NCBI RefSeq assembly: GCF_037404875.1
Contig: NZ_JBBELO010000039.1
Coordinates: 1 to 64,000, forward strand
Source of the DNA: Orlajensenia sp037404875
Lineage (GTDB): Bacteria > Actinomycetota > Actinomycetes > Actinomycetales > Microbacteriaceae
Direction: 5' to 3'
Length of the DNA: 64,000 bases
Part shown: positions 25,639 through 34,068 of the stretch, piece after piece
Layout: each line of letters opens with the position of its first letter
How positions within the stretch are numbered: position 1 is the stretch's first letter
Translations under genes and position numbers: made by a program
The notes under the pieces: generated by a model
Seen by the model: the letters and a program-made list of their open reading frames with translations, nothing else
What the model was told of the DNA's origin: nothing
The model's database searches: none

Positions 25639-26910
25639 TTACACGGTCTCGAGCGCGTAGCCCTCTTCACCGTGAACGATGGTGTCGACGCCCGCTGCCT
25701 CGTCTTCGTTGGTGATGCGGAAGCCCATGGTCTTCTGGATGACCCAGCCGATGGCGTAGGCGAGCACGAACGAGTAGATGAGCACCGACAGCGCGCCGAT
25801 CAACTGCGCACCGAGCTGAACGAAGCTGCCGCCGTAGAGCAGGCTCGAGAAGCCCTTGGAGGCGTCGCCGTCGATGTGGGTCAGGCCGAAGAAGCCGATG
25901 TAGATCGTTCCGATGAGGCCGCCGACGAGGTGGATGCCCACGACGTCGAGCGAGTCGTCGAAGCCCAGCTTGAACTTCAGGTCGATGGCCAGCGCGCAGA
26001 CCGCACCCGCGATGACGCCGAGGATGATCGCCCAGAACGGGGTGAGGGCGTTACAGGCCGGGGTGATGGCGACGAGACCGGCCACCGCACCGGATGCCGC
26101 GCCGATCGAGGTGGGCTTGCCGTCCTTCAGCTTCTCCACGAGCAGCCAGCCGAGGGTCGCTGCAGCCGGAGCGGCCAGGGTGTTGATCCAGGCGATCGCC
26201 GCGACGCCGTCGACGGCAGCCTCGGAGCCGGCGTTGAAGCCGAACCAGCCGAACCAGAGCAGTGCGGCGCCGAGCAGGGTCAGCGGAACGTTGTGCGGCT
26301 TCGACATGCCCTTCGAGAAGCCCACGCGCTTGCCGAGCACGAGCGCCAGGGCGAGGCCGGCGGCGCCGGCGTTGATGTGCACGGCCGTACCACCGGCGAA
26401 GTCGTTCACGTGCAGCACCGAGACGATCCAGCCGTCACCGAGGTTGAACACCCAGTAGGCGACGGGGAAGTAGACAACGGTCACCCAGATGCCGGCGAAG
26501 ACCATCCACGCACCGAACTTCGCACGGTCGGCGATGGCACCCGAGATGAGCGCGACGGTGATGATGGCGAACGTGGCCTGGAAGCCGGCGAACGCCAGCC
26601 CGTTCAGGTCGGGCGTCGCGCCGTCCTTGCCGAGCAGGCTCGCCAGACCCCAGTCCGGCGTACCGAGCACGTGAGGGATGCTGGGCGAGCCGAACGAGAG
26701 CCCGTAGCCGTAGAGCACCCAGAGCACGGCGACGAGGGCGATCGCGCCGAAGCTCATCATCATCATGCTGATGACGCTCTTGGCCCGAACCATGCCGCCG
26801 TAGAAGAAGGCAACGCCGGGCGTCATCAGGAGCACGAGTGCCGCGGCGACGAGGAGCCACAGCGAGTTCACGGCGGTCGCGGCGTCGTAGTCCGCTGCGT
26901 GTATCAACAT
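25639..26910 (-). CDS. amt: Ammonium transporter Amt
   Basis: Membrane channel for ammonium uptake, about 11 helices, 423 residues. Family motifs include 'LLMTPGVAFFYGGMVRAKSV', 'DFAGGTAVHINAGAAGL' with the first pore His, 'TLLGAALLWFGWFGFNAGS', and 'DVVGIHLVGGLIGT' with the second pore His. ATG at 26910 has AGGG about 7 bases upstream. No glnK or glnD follows, unlike many actinobacterial amtB operons. GlnR-like boxes lie 87-155 bases upstream, so nitrogen-limited induction is expected. Confidence 0.96.
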   Translation of the reverse strand: MLIHAADYDAATAVNSLWLLVAAALVLLMTPGVAFFYGGMVRAKSVISMMMMSFGAIALVAVLWVLYGYGLSFGSPSIPHVLGTPDWGLASLLGKDGATPDLNGLAFAGFQATFAIITVALISGAIADRAKFGAWMVFAGIWVTVVYFPVAYWVFNLGDGWIVSVLHVNDFAGGTAVHINAGAAGLALALVLGKRVGFSKGMSKPHNVPLTLLGAALLWFGWFGFNAGSEAAVDGVAAIAWINTLAAPAAATLGWLLVEKLKDGKPTSIGAASGAVAGLVAITPACNALTPFWAIILGVIAGAVCALAIDLKFKLGFDDSLDVVGIHLVGGLIGTIYIGFFGLTHIDGDASKGFSSLLYGGSFVQLGAQLIGALSVLIYSFVLAYAIGWVIQKTMGFRITNEDEAAGVDTIVHGEEGYALETV

Positions 26911-26996
26911 AGATATCCCTCTCAGTGATGCGCTTGTCACCGGCTGTGCCCCAGGGCGGGCGTACGGTGCATTGACGCCCAGTTTTGACGCGGCAC

Positions 26997-27065
26997 GTTT
27001 CCGCGGAGAGGTTGGGTTGTTTCCGGTTCGTTACGGCGATGGCGGCCGTGTAAACATCGTGTTTC
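26997..27065 (-). promoter_or_regulatory. GlnR-type operator upstream of amt
   Basis: On the minus strand, reading towards amt: GAAAC-n6-TTTAC, then further down GTAAC-n6-GAAAC-n6-ACCTC-n6-GAAAC, each separated by exactly six bases. The GTnAC-n6-GAAAC pair repeated at this spacing is the known actinobacterial GlnR box. One box (ACCTC) is degenerate. Confidence 0.75.
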
Positions 27066-27094
27066 CGGCGACCGGGAGTTCGCTCGCAAGTCGG

Positions 27095-27123
27095 GGGCCG
27101 GCATTGAGATGGCTGCCCGGCCC
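27095..27123 (-). terminator. Possible terminator after zapE
   Basis: A 7-bp stem GGGCCGG/CCGGCCC with a 15-base loop lies 13 bases past the zapE stop. There is no T-run, so this is tentative. Confidence 0.4.
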
Positions 27124-27136
27124 GCGGAAACCTGCC

Positions 27137-28180
27137 TCAGTCGTGCGGCGGGAGCTCGCCGGTGGTCAGCGCGATGAGACGGCTCGCGGCCCGCAGGTAC
27201 TTCTTGCGGTAGCCCCCGGCCAGCATCTCGGCGTCGAAGACCTCGCTCAGCGGATGCCCGCTGGCGATGATCGGGATCTCCGCGTCGTAGACCCGGTCGA
27301 TGAAGGCCACCAGGCGCAACGCATCCGTCTGGTTGTGCAGCTCGTGCACGTCTTGCATGGCGATCACGTCGATGCCCTCGATGAGCTTGATGTACTTCGA
27401 CGGATGCACCGTCGCCAGGTGCGACATGAGCGCGTCGAACCCGTCGCAGGAGACCCGCTCGCCCTTGCCGGCCATGCCGCCCACCATGCGTTCGAGCGAC
27501 GCCGGCTCGACGGCGACGGCCCTGCCCTGCACGTCGCGCCGACGGTAGTCCAGGCCGTCGATGCGCAGGGTGCGGAAGTTGGAGGAGAGCGCCTGGATCT
27601 CGCGCAAGAAGTCGGATGCGGCGAACCGGCCCTCTCCGAGCGCGTTCGGGGGCGTGTTCGAGGTCGCCGCGACCATCGTTCCGGTCGCCATCAGCTCGCC
27701 GAGCAGGCGGGTCATGAGCATCGTGTCGCCGGGATCGTCGAGTTCGAACTCGTCGATGCAGATCAGGTCGGTACCGGTGAGCAGCTTCACGGTCTCGGCA
27801 TACCCGAGGGCTCCGACCAGTGCGGTGTACTCGATGAAGGTGCCGAAGTAGGTGCGCCCGGGCGCGCTGTGCCAGAGCGCGGCGAGCAGGTGGGTCTTGC
27901 CGACACCGAAGCCGCCGTCGAGGTAGATGCCCGGCAGGGATGCCTTCGGCTTGCGATTGCGGGAGAAGAACCCGCCGGGGCGCTGCGCCCGCCACACGCC
28001 GGCGAACTCGTGGAGGGCGGCCACCGCCTCCGCCTGGGAGGGATAGTTCGGGTCCGGTCTGTACGACTCGAAGCTCGCGTGCTCGAACTGGGGCGGCGGG
28101 GTGAGCTCCGCCACGATCTCCGCGCCGGTGATCTGGGGCGAACGGTCGGTCAGACGAACGATGGGGCGTGCCGGTGCCAT
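27137..28180 (-). CDS. zapE: Cell division protein ZapE (AFG1-like ATPase)
   Basis: 347-residue P-loop ATPase with Walker A 'GGFGVGKTHLLAALWH' (about residues 89-104), Walker B 'LICIDEFELDDPGD' and sensor 'MVAATSNTPPNALGEGRF', all typical of the AFG1/ZapE family. In Proteobacteria ZapE affects the FtsZ ring; in Actinobacteria the role is little studied. Peripheral cytosolic protein. Divergent from the sulfurtransferase gene, with about 130 bases between them. Confidence 0.93.
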   Translation of the reverse strand: MAPARPIVRLTDRSPQITGAEIVAELTPPPQFEHASFESYRPDPNYPSQAEAVAALHEFAGVWRAQRPGGFFSRNRKPKASLPGIYLDGGFGVGKTHLLAALWHSAPGRTYFGTFIEYTALVGALGYAETVKLLTGTDLICIDEFELDDPGDTMLMTRLLGELMATGTMVAATSNTPPNALGEGRFAASDFLREIQALSSNFRTLRIDGLDYRRRDVQGRAVAVEPASLERMVGGMAGKGERVSCDGFDALMSHLATVHPSKYIKLIEGIDVIAMQDVHELHNQTDALRLVAFIDRVYDAEIPIIASGHPLSEVFDAEMLAGGYRKKYLRAASRLIALTTGELPPHD

Positions 28181-28314
28181 GACTGCCTTCGTGTTTCGGT
28201 TCGTTGCGGAACGGCTGCGCCCACCGGGTTCCCCGCGTAGGGTCGATAGGGCTTCAACCCAGCCTAATCCGCTCCCACACCCCCGCCCCGATCGGGCGTC
28301 CCCAGGAGGTCCCC

Positions 28315-29220
28315 ATGGCCGTCAGCACAGACGCATCACCGAAGTTCGCCGACTACGCCCACCCCGAACGGCTCGTCTCGACCCAGTGGCTCGCCGAGCA
28401 CCTCGGCGACGAGGGCCTCGTGGTCGTCGAATCCGACGAAGACGTGCTGCTCTACGAGACCGGGCACATTCCCGGGGCGGTCAAGATCGACTGGCACACC
28501 GACCTGAACGACCCGGTGCTGCGCGACTACATCGACGGCGAGCGCTTCGCCGCCCTGCTCGCCTCCAAGGGCATCAGCCGCGACAGCACCGTCGTCATCT
28601 ACGGCGACAAGAACAACTGGTGGGCGGCCTACGCACTGTGGGTGTTCACCCTGTTCGGACACGAAGACGTGCGCCTGCTCGACGGCGGTCGCGACCTCTG
28701 GGTCGCCGAGGGCCGCGACCTCACGACCGACGTGCCCACGCCCGCTGCCGCGGACTACCCGGTCGTCGAGCGCGACGACAGCACGGTGCGTGCCTTCAAG
28801 GAAGACGTTCTCGCCCACTTCGGCCACCCGCTGATCGACGTGCGCTCCCCCGAGGAGTACAGCGGCGAGCGCACCACGGCACCCGCCTATCCCGAGGAGG
28901 GCGCGCTGCGTGCCGGCCACATCCCGTCGGCGGCCTCCGTGCCGTGGGCGCGTGCTGCCGCTCCGGATGCCACGTTCAAGGACCGCGCCGACCTCGAGTC
29001 CATCTACCTCGGCGAGGCGGGACTGACCGCAGACGACGAGGTCATCGCGTACTGCCGCATCGGCGAGCGTTCCAGCCACACCTGGTTCGTGCTCACCCAC
29101 CTGCTGGGCCTGCCGAAGGTGCGCAACTACGACGGCTCGTGGACGGAGTGGGGCAGCGCGGTGCGTGTGCCCATCGTCACGGGCACCGAGCCGGGCGAGG
29201 CGCCGGCTCCGCGCGGTTGA
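28315..29220 (+). CDS. sseA: Thiosulfate sulfurtransferase (rhodanese, SseA type)
   Basis: Two tandem rhodanese domains, 301 residues; transfers sulfane sulfur from thiosulfate to thiophilic acceptors. The inactive first domain ends 'VRLLDGGRDLWVAEGRD'. The second has the active-site Cys247 in 'AYCRIGERSSHTW'. ATG at 28315 has a perfect AGGAGG five bases upstream. It is followed 28 bases later by a sufE-like gene, a pairing common in Actinobacteria that suggests a shared role in sulfur handling. Confidence 0.95.
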   Translation: MAVSTDASPKFADYAHPERLVSTQWLAEHLGDEGLVVVESDEDVLLYETGHIPGAVKIDWHTDLNDPVLRDYIDGERFAALLASKGISRDSTVVIYGDKNNWWAAYALWVFTLFGHEDVRLLDGGRDLWVAEGRDLTTDVPTPAAADYPVVERDDSTVRAFKEDVLAHFGHPLIDVRSPEEYSGERTTAPAYPEEGALRAGHIPSAASVPWARAAAPDATFKDRADLESIYLGEAGLTADDEVIAYCRIGERSSHTWFVLTHLLGLPKVRNYDGSWTEWGSAVRVPIVTGTEPGEAPAPRG

Positions 29221-29248
29221 GGCGTCACCGAGTGGGAGAATGGTGGCG

Positions 29249-29716
29249 ATGACCGCCACCGTTCTTCCCGCCCAGCTCGCCGAGATCCGCGAGGAGTTCC
29301 TCGCGCTCGATACCCGGGAACGCCTGCAGCTGCTGCTCGAGTTCGCCAACGAGCTTCCCGAGCTGCCTGCCCGCTACGCGGATCACCCCGACCTGCTCGA
29401 GCGCGTCTTGGAGTGCCAGGCACCGGTGTTCATCTTCGCCGAGATCGACGAGGAGAATCGGGTGCACCTGCACGCCACTGCTCCGCGCGAGGCTCCGACG
29501 ACCCGCGGCTTCGCGTCGATCCTCGTGCAGGGACTCGATGGTCTCACCGTGGAGGAGGCGCTCGCGATCCCCGACGACTTCCCCCTCAGCATCGGCCTGA
29601 CTGAGGCAGTCTCCCCCCTGCGCATCCGCGGCATGACCGGCCTCCTCGGTCGTTCCAAGCGCCAGGTGCGGGAGCACGCAGCACTCCAGGCCGCCCTCCG
29701 CGAGACGCAGGAGTAG
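29249..29716 (+). CDS. SufE family protein
   Basis: 155 residues. SufE proteins accept sulfur from cysteine desulfurase and pass it to Fe-S assembly. The predicted acceptor is Cys56 in 'LLERVLECQAPVFIFAEID', and 'FPLSIGLTEAVSPLRIRGM' is a family feature. An in-frame ATG at 29240 sits too close to the GGAG element, so 29249 is preferred. No suf cluster is in the window; the gene instead follows the sulfurtransferase, probably on one transcript. Confidence 0.88.
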   Translation: MTATVLPAQLAEIREEFLALDTRERLQLLLEFANELPELPARYADHPDLLERVLECQAPVFIFAEIDEENRVHLHATAPREAPTTRGFASILVQGLDGLTVEEALAIPDDFPLSIGLTEAVSPLRIRGMTGLLGRSKRQVREHAALQAALRETQE

Positions 29717-29740
29717 TCCAGCTCCGCCGGGAGCGGGACT
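29715..29740. terminator. Bidirectional hairpin between convergent genes
   Basis: AGTCC-a-GCTCC / GGAGC-g-GGACT with a four-base loop, overlapping the ends of the sufE-like gene and the hydrolase gene. A plausible shared terminator. Confidence 0.5.
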
Positions 29741-30920
29741 AGTCCAGTTCCGCCAACCACTCGTGCACGGTTCGGCTCCATCGTTCGCTGTCGTAGTTCC
29801 ACAGCTTCGCGTGCTTGGCCTCGGTCCATTCGTCGTAGCGCACGATGTCGGGTCGCAGCGCCGCCAGCCGGCGGGAGCCCGCATCCGGCACGAAGCCGTC
29901 GTCGACGCTGTGCATGAGCAGAATCGGCACGTCGAGACGTTCGGCGTGCGTGGCCACATCGAGCGCCGGGAAGTCGATCGGTTCGGCCAGGCCCGTGATG
30001 CCGCGGCCCCACGAGTTCCCGAGCGCACCGATGACGCCGCGCACGATCGGCATCGGCAGCCGGTAGAGCGCCCCCTGGTAGGCGAGCACGTCGTTCCAGT
30101 CCACGGCCGGCGAGTCGAGCACGACGCCGGCGATGGCGTCGATCGCGGTGCGCAGCACGGTCTGCAGGGCGATCGCCCCGCCCATCGACCAGCCGGCCAG
30201 CACGATGCGCTCGGCTCCATGCTGCTGCGCGAAACGGATGCCGGCCTCCACGTCACGCCACTCCGTCGATCCCAGCCCATATCGCCGGTCCGCCGTCTCC
30301 GGGCCTTCGCCGTCGTTGCGATAGGAGATGAGCAGGCTGTGCCGACCCGCGGCGTGGAAGGTGTCGATCGCCCGCACGCACTCCTGCCGGCGCACCGACC
30401 AGCCGTGCACCATGATGACCCAGTCCTGGCTGGGTTCGGCGGGCGGAACGTGCCAGGCCGGTGCCGGCCCGAGCTCAGTCTCGACGGTGACGTCTTCGTA
30501 GGGATGCTCGAGCTCCCACGGTCCCAGGTAGTACCAGCCGCTCAGCCGGCCCCTATGGGCCGAGGCGATGTCGCCGAAGTCCACGTCGATGAGCCGACGG
30601 GTCACCGTCACGGCAGACCCGCCGATCACGTGGCCGACGCGGGCATGCCCCGTGCCATCGCTGAACCAGAAGCTGTAGCGTCCGGGAAGCCGTGCCTCAT
30701 CGCTCGCGTCGAACGTGATGGTTCCGGCATCCGTATCGACGTGACGGATGCGCACCCGCTCGATGCTCGTCGTGGGCGGAATGACGATGGTGCGAGCGAA
30801 CCGTGCGATCACGGCGACCGTTCCGATGGCGGCGAGCGCACCGACCGACACGGCGGCCACGCCGGTGATGAGCACTCCGAGCCCACGCCACGCCGAGGCG
30901 GCCTCCCCCTGTCGCGCCAT
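29739..30920 (-). CDS. Membrane-anchored alpha/beta hydrolase
   Basis: 393 residues. An N-terminal hydrophobic helix (about 13-40) probably anchors it with the enzyme outside. The C-terminal half is an alpha/beta hydrolase: 'VIMVHGWSV' (oxyanion region), nucleophile S245 in 'LAGWSMGGA', an Asp in 'MHSVDDGFVPDAGS', and a late His in 'EWTEAKHAKLWNYD'. Residues about 50-150 form an extra beta-rich region with no recognised family. The substrate is unknown (esterase or peptidase). GTG at 30926 would add two residues. Confidence 0.85.
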   Translation of the reverse strand: MARQGEAASAWRGLGVLITGVAAVSVGALAAIGTVAVIARFARTIVIPPTTSIERVRIRHVDTDAGTITFDASDEARLPGRYSFWFSDGTGHARVGHVIGGSAVTVTRRLIDVDFGDIASAHRGRLSGWYYLGPWELEHPYEDVTVETELGPAPAWHVPPAEPSQDWVIMVHGWSVRRQECVRAIDTFHAAGRHSLLISYRNDGEGPETADRRYGLGSTEWRDVEAGIRFAQQHGAERIVLAGWSMGGAIALQTVLRTAIDAIAGVVLDSPAVDWNDVLAYQGALYRLPMPIVRGVIGALGNSWGRGITGLAEPIDFPALDVATHAERLDVPILLMHSVDDGFVPDAGSRRLAALRPDIVRYDEWTEAKHAKLWNYDSERWSRTVHEWLAELD

Positions 30921-30985
30921 GCGCACGCCCCTTCACCCCGGGCGGTGAACGGCGCGCCCTCCGCGCCGCCGCCCCGATGAGACTC

Positions 30986-30991
30986 TAGTCT
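30986..30991 (+). promoter_or_regulatory. -10 element for a leaderless DUF3000 transcript
   Basis: TAGTCT ends six bases before the GTG at 30998, so the transcript should begin at or next to the start codon. No ribosome-binding site is present, consistent with leaderless translation. Confidence 0.5.
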
Positions 30992-30997
30992 GCACAC

Positions 30998-31588
30998 GTG
31001 TCCGAAACACGAGCGGCTGAACCCCCCGCAGAATTTGCTGCGGCCCTCGCCGCGGTGCGCCGGGCCCGCCATCGATCCGACCTCGTCGTGTCCGAGATCA
31101 GCGCCCCCGGCAGCCTCGCCCCGTACGCCGTCGCACTCTCGGCCGATGTTTCACCCTCGCGCCATGGCAGTGACTCCGACCTGGGAACCGGCCGCTTCGT
31201 GCTGCTGTACGACCCCGACGGCCAGGAGTCATGGGACGGCCGCTTCCGCGTGGTCTGCTTCGCGCAAGCGCCGCTCGAGACCGAGATCGGACTTGACCCC
31301 TTCCTCGCCGAGGTGGCGTGGTCGTGGCTCGTCGACGCGCTCGACACCCGGGGAGCGCGCTACACCGCGGCCTCCGGAACGGCGACCAAGATCCTCTCCT
31401 CGGGCTTCGGCGAACTCGCCCGCCAGGGCGACGGCGCCCAAATCGAATTGCGTGCGTCGTGGACACCACTCGATCCCGATGTCACGAGCCATGTCGAGGG
31501 ATGGGGAGAGCTTCTCAGCATGCTTGCCGGACTTCCGCCGGCGGCCGACGGGGTGACCGCCCTGCGAACACGGCGAGCGCGCCCATGA
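30998..31588 (+). CDS. DUF3000 family protein
   Basis: 196 residues matching the actinobacterial DUF3000 family, e.g. 'EFAAALAAVRRARHRSDLVV', 'APYAVALSADV', 'GRFVLLYDPDGQESW', and 'RASWTPLDPDVTSHVEGW' near the end. Function unknown. The stop overlaps the RNase D start (ATGA), a gene order conserved in many Actinobacteria, which suggests a link to RNA processing. Confidence 0.88.
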   Translation: MSETRAAEPPAEFAAALAAVRRARHRSDLVVSEISAPGSLAPYAVALSADVSPSRHGSDSDLGTGRFVLLYDPDGQESWDGRFRVVCFAQAPLETEIGLDPFLAEVAWSWLVDALDTRGARYTAASGTATKILSSGFGELARQGDGAQIELRASWTPLDPDVTSHVEGWGELLSMLAGLPPAADGVTALRTRRARP

Positions 31589-32781
31589 CGCAGCGTCACG
31601 TCATCGCCACCCGGGAGGAGTACCTCGCAGCCGTCGACCAGCTGAGGGAAGGCGAGGGTCCCATCGCCGTCGACGCCGAGCGTGCGAGCGGCTTCCGCTA
31701 CTCCCAGCGGGCGTATCTCATCCAGCTGTTCCGTCGCGGTGCGGGCGTCTATCTCTTCGACCCGCCGGCTGTGGGTTCCTTCGAGGAGCTCCAGAACGCC
31801 ATCCACGGCACGGAATGGGTTCTGCATGCCGCCAGTCAGGATCTGCCCTGCCTGCGCGAGGTCGGCTTGGACCCCGACGAGATCTTCGACACCGAGCTGG
31901 CCGCCCGCCTGCTGGGATTGCCGCGCGTGGGACTCGGCACCGTGGTCGAGGAGCTGCTCGGCATCCACCTCGCCAAGGAGCACTCCGCCGCCGACTGGTC
32001 CACGCGCCCGCTGCCCGCATCGTGGCTGGAATACGCCGCCCTCGACGTCGAGTTGCTCGTCGACCTGCGCGACCGCCTCGCGGAGATGCTCGCGGAGTCC
32101 GAAAAGCAGGCCATCGCGGCGCAGGAGTTCGAGGCCGTGCTGGCCAAGGAGGCCAAGGTCGTGCGGCCCGACCCCTGGCGACGCCTCTCGGGCATCCACG
32201 GCCTGCGCGGCCAGCGCTCGCTCGCCGTCGCCCGTGAGCTCTGGCTGGCACGGGATGCTCTGGCCCAAGAGCGCGACATCGCGCCGGGCCGGCTCGTGCC
32301 CGATTCCTCGCTGCTGGCGGCGGCACGCGCGATGCCGGCGAGCAAGCGCGCCCTCGCCGACCTGCGCGAGTTCACGGGCCGGGCCAGCCGCACGGAGCTC
32401 GACCGCTGGTGGAAGGCCATCGAGACCGGCCTGACGACCAAGGAGCTGCCGGTCGTCAAGGTGACCGGCGACACGCTGCCGCCCGCACGGGCGTGGGCCG
32501 ACCGGAACCCCGAGGCCGACGCCCGCCTGAAGAAGGCGCGCACGGCGGTCGGCGACGTGGCCCAGGCCCTCAATCTTCCGCTGGAAAACCTGCTGACGCC
32601 CGAGCTGCTGCGGCGCGTGGCATGGACGCCCCCCGAGACGCCCGACGCGGCATCCATCGCCGACGAGCTCACTCGTCTCGGCGCACGGCCCTGGCAGATT
32701 GCGGCAACCTCACAGGTGATCGCCGATGCCTTTGTGGAAGCCCGCCAACCTGCCGCCGAGAGCGACGAAGGGGCTTCGTAG
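31585..32781 (+). CDS. Ribonuclease D-like 3'-5' exonuclease
   Basis: 398 residues. The DEDD exonuclease domain starts 'IAVDAERASGFRYSQRAYLI' (first Asp and Glu), continues with 'LHAASQDLPCLREVG' and 'DTELAARLLGL', and ends with 'WLEYAALDVELLVDLRD' (DEDDy Tyr/Asp). An HRDC domain (about 215-290) follows. Likely trims the 3' ends of tRNA or other stable RNA in the cytosol. Translationally coupled to DUF3000. Confidence 0.92.
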   Translation: MTQRHVIATREEYLAAVDQLREGEGPIAVDAERASGFRYSQRAYLIQLFRRGAGVYLFDPPAVGSFEELQNAIHGTEWVLHAASQDLPCLREVGLDPDEIFDTELAARLLGLPRVGLGTVVEELLGIHLAKEHSAADWSTRPLPASWLEYAALDVELLVDLRDRLAEMLAESEKQAIAAQEFEAVLAKEAKVVRPDPWRRLSGIHGLRGQRSLAVARELWLARDALAQERDIAPGRLVPDSSLLAAARAMPASKRALADLREFTGRASRTELDRWWKAIETGLTTKELPVVKVTGDTLPPARAWADRNPEADARLKKARTAVGDVAQALNLPLENLLTPELLRRVAWTPPETPDAASIADELTRLGARPWQIAATSQVIADAFVEARQPAAESDEGAS

Positions 32782-32858
32782 GTTCGCGCAAACGATTCCG
32801 ATGCCACTGCGCCCCTGCCTAGGATTTCAGACGACCTGATCCATTAGTTGGAGGCGAA

Positions 32859-34058
32859 GTGGCCGAAAGAACAGATGTCGTGTTCGTCGACGGGGTACGC
32901 ACCCCGTTCGGACGAGCAGGCGAAAAGGGCATGTACTGGAACACTCGGGCGGACGACCTCGTCGTCAAGGCCATCGTCGGCCTGCTCGAGCGCAATCCGC
33001 AGCTGCCCAAGGACCGCGTCGACGAGGTGGCCATCGCAGCGACGACGCAGCAGGGCGACCAGGGCCTCACGCTCGGCCGCACCGCTGCCCTGCTGGCCGG
33101 CCTGCCAACGACGGTTCCCGGCTTCGCCATCGATCGCATGTGTGCGGGCGCCATGACCGCCGTCACGACGACGGGATCGGGCATCGGCTTCGGCCAGTAC
33201 GACGTCGTCATCGCCGGAGGCGTCGAGCACATGGGCCGTCACCCCATGGGAGCGGATGCCGACCCCAACCCGCGCTTCCTCACCGAGAAGCTGGTGGCCG
33301 CAGACGCGCTCAACATGGGCAACACGGCCGAGCGCCTGCACGACCGCTTCCCCGCGCTCACGAAGGAGCGCTCGGACGCCTTCGGCATGCGCAGCCAGCA
33401 GAAGCTCGCGGCCGCCTACGAGGCCGGCCACATCCAGCCCGATCTGGTTCCGGTGTCCTTGCGCACCGAGAGCGGCTGGGACCTCGCTGTGCAGGACGAG
33501 GGCATGCGCCCGCAGACCACCATGGAGGGCCTGGCCACCCTGAAGACCCCCTTCCGGCCCCACGGCCGCGTCACCGCCGGCAACGCCTCTCCCCTCACGG
33601 ACGGCGCGACAGCGAGCATCCTCGCCAGCTCCGCCGCCGCGAAGGAGCTCGGTCTGCCCGTCAAGATGCGCATGGTGAGCTTCGGCTTCGCCGGCGTCGA
33701 GCCGGAGGTCATGGGCATCGGCCCTATCCCCTCGACCGAGAGGGCGCTGAAGCGTGCCGGTCTCTCGATCGACGACATCGGGGCGTTCGAGCTGAACGAG
33801 GCGTTCGCCGTTCAGGTGCTCAGCTTCCTCGACCACTTCGGCATCGATGACGAGGATCCGCGGGTCAACCCGTGGGGCGGCGCCATCGCCATCGGCCACC
33901 CGCTCGCCGCGAGCGGCGTGCGCCTCATGATCCAGCTGGCCCGCCAGTTCGAGCTGCACCCCGAGGTGCGCTACGGCCTGACCGCCATGTGCGTCGGCCT
34001 CGGACAGGGCGGATCCGTCATCTGGGAGAACCCCCACCACAAGAAGTACGGCAAGTAG
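32859..34058 (+). CDS. fadA: Acetyl-CoA C-acyltransferase (thiolase)
   Basis: 399 residues from a GTG with GGAGG upstream. Thiolase of fatty-acid beta-oxidation, splitting 3-ketoacyl-CoA with CoA. Active-site residues: nucleophile Cys95 in 'DRMCAGAMTAV', His347 in 'AIGHPLAASG', Cys378 in 'TAMCVGLGQGG'. 'FELNEAFAVQ' is also present. It is followed ten bases later by fadB, forming the two-gene trifunctional system. A -10-like TAGGAT lies at 32820-32825. Confidence 0.95.
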   Translation: MAERTDVVFVDGVRTPFGRAGEKGMYWNTRADDLVVKAIVGLLERNPQLPKDRVDEVAIAATTQQGDQGLTLGRTAALLAGLPTTVPGFAIDRMCAGAMTAVTTTGSGIGFGQYDVVIAGGVEHMGRHPMGADADPNPRFLTEKLVAADALNMGNTAERLHDRFPALTKERSDAFGMRSQQKLAAAYEAGHIQPDLVPVSLRTESGWDLAVQDEGMRPQTTMEGLATLKTPFRPHGRVTAGNASPLTDGATASILASSAAAKELGLPVKMRMVSFGFAGVEPEVMGIGPIPSTERALKRAGLSIDDIGAFELNEAFAVQVLSFLDHFGIDDEDPRVNPWGGAIAIGHPLAASGVRLMIQLARQFELHPEVRYGLTAMCVGLGQGGSVIWENPHHKKYGK

Positions 34059-34068
34059 GAGCCCCTCG

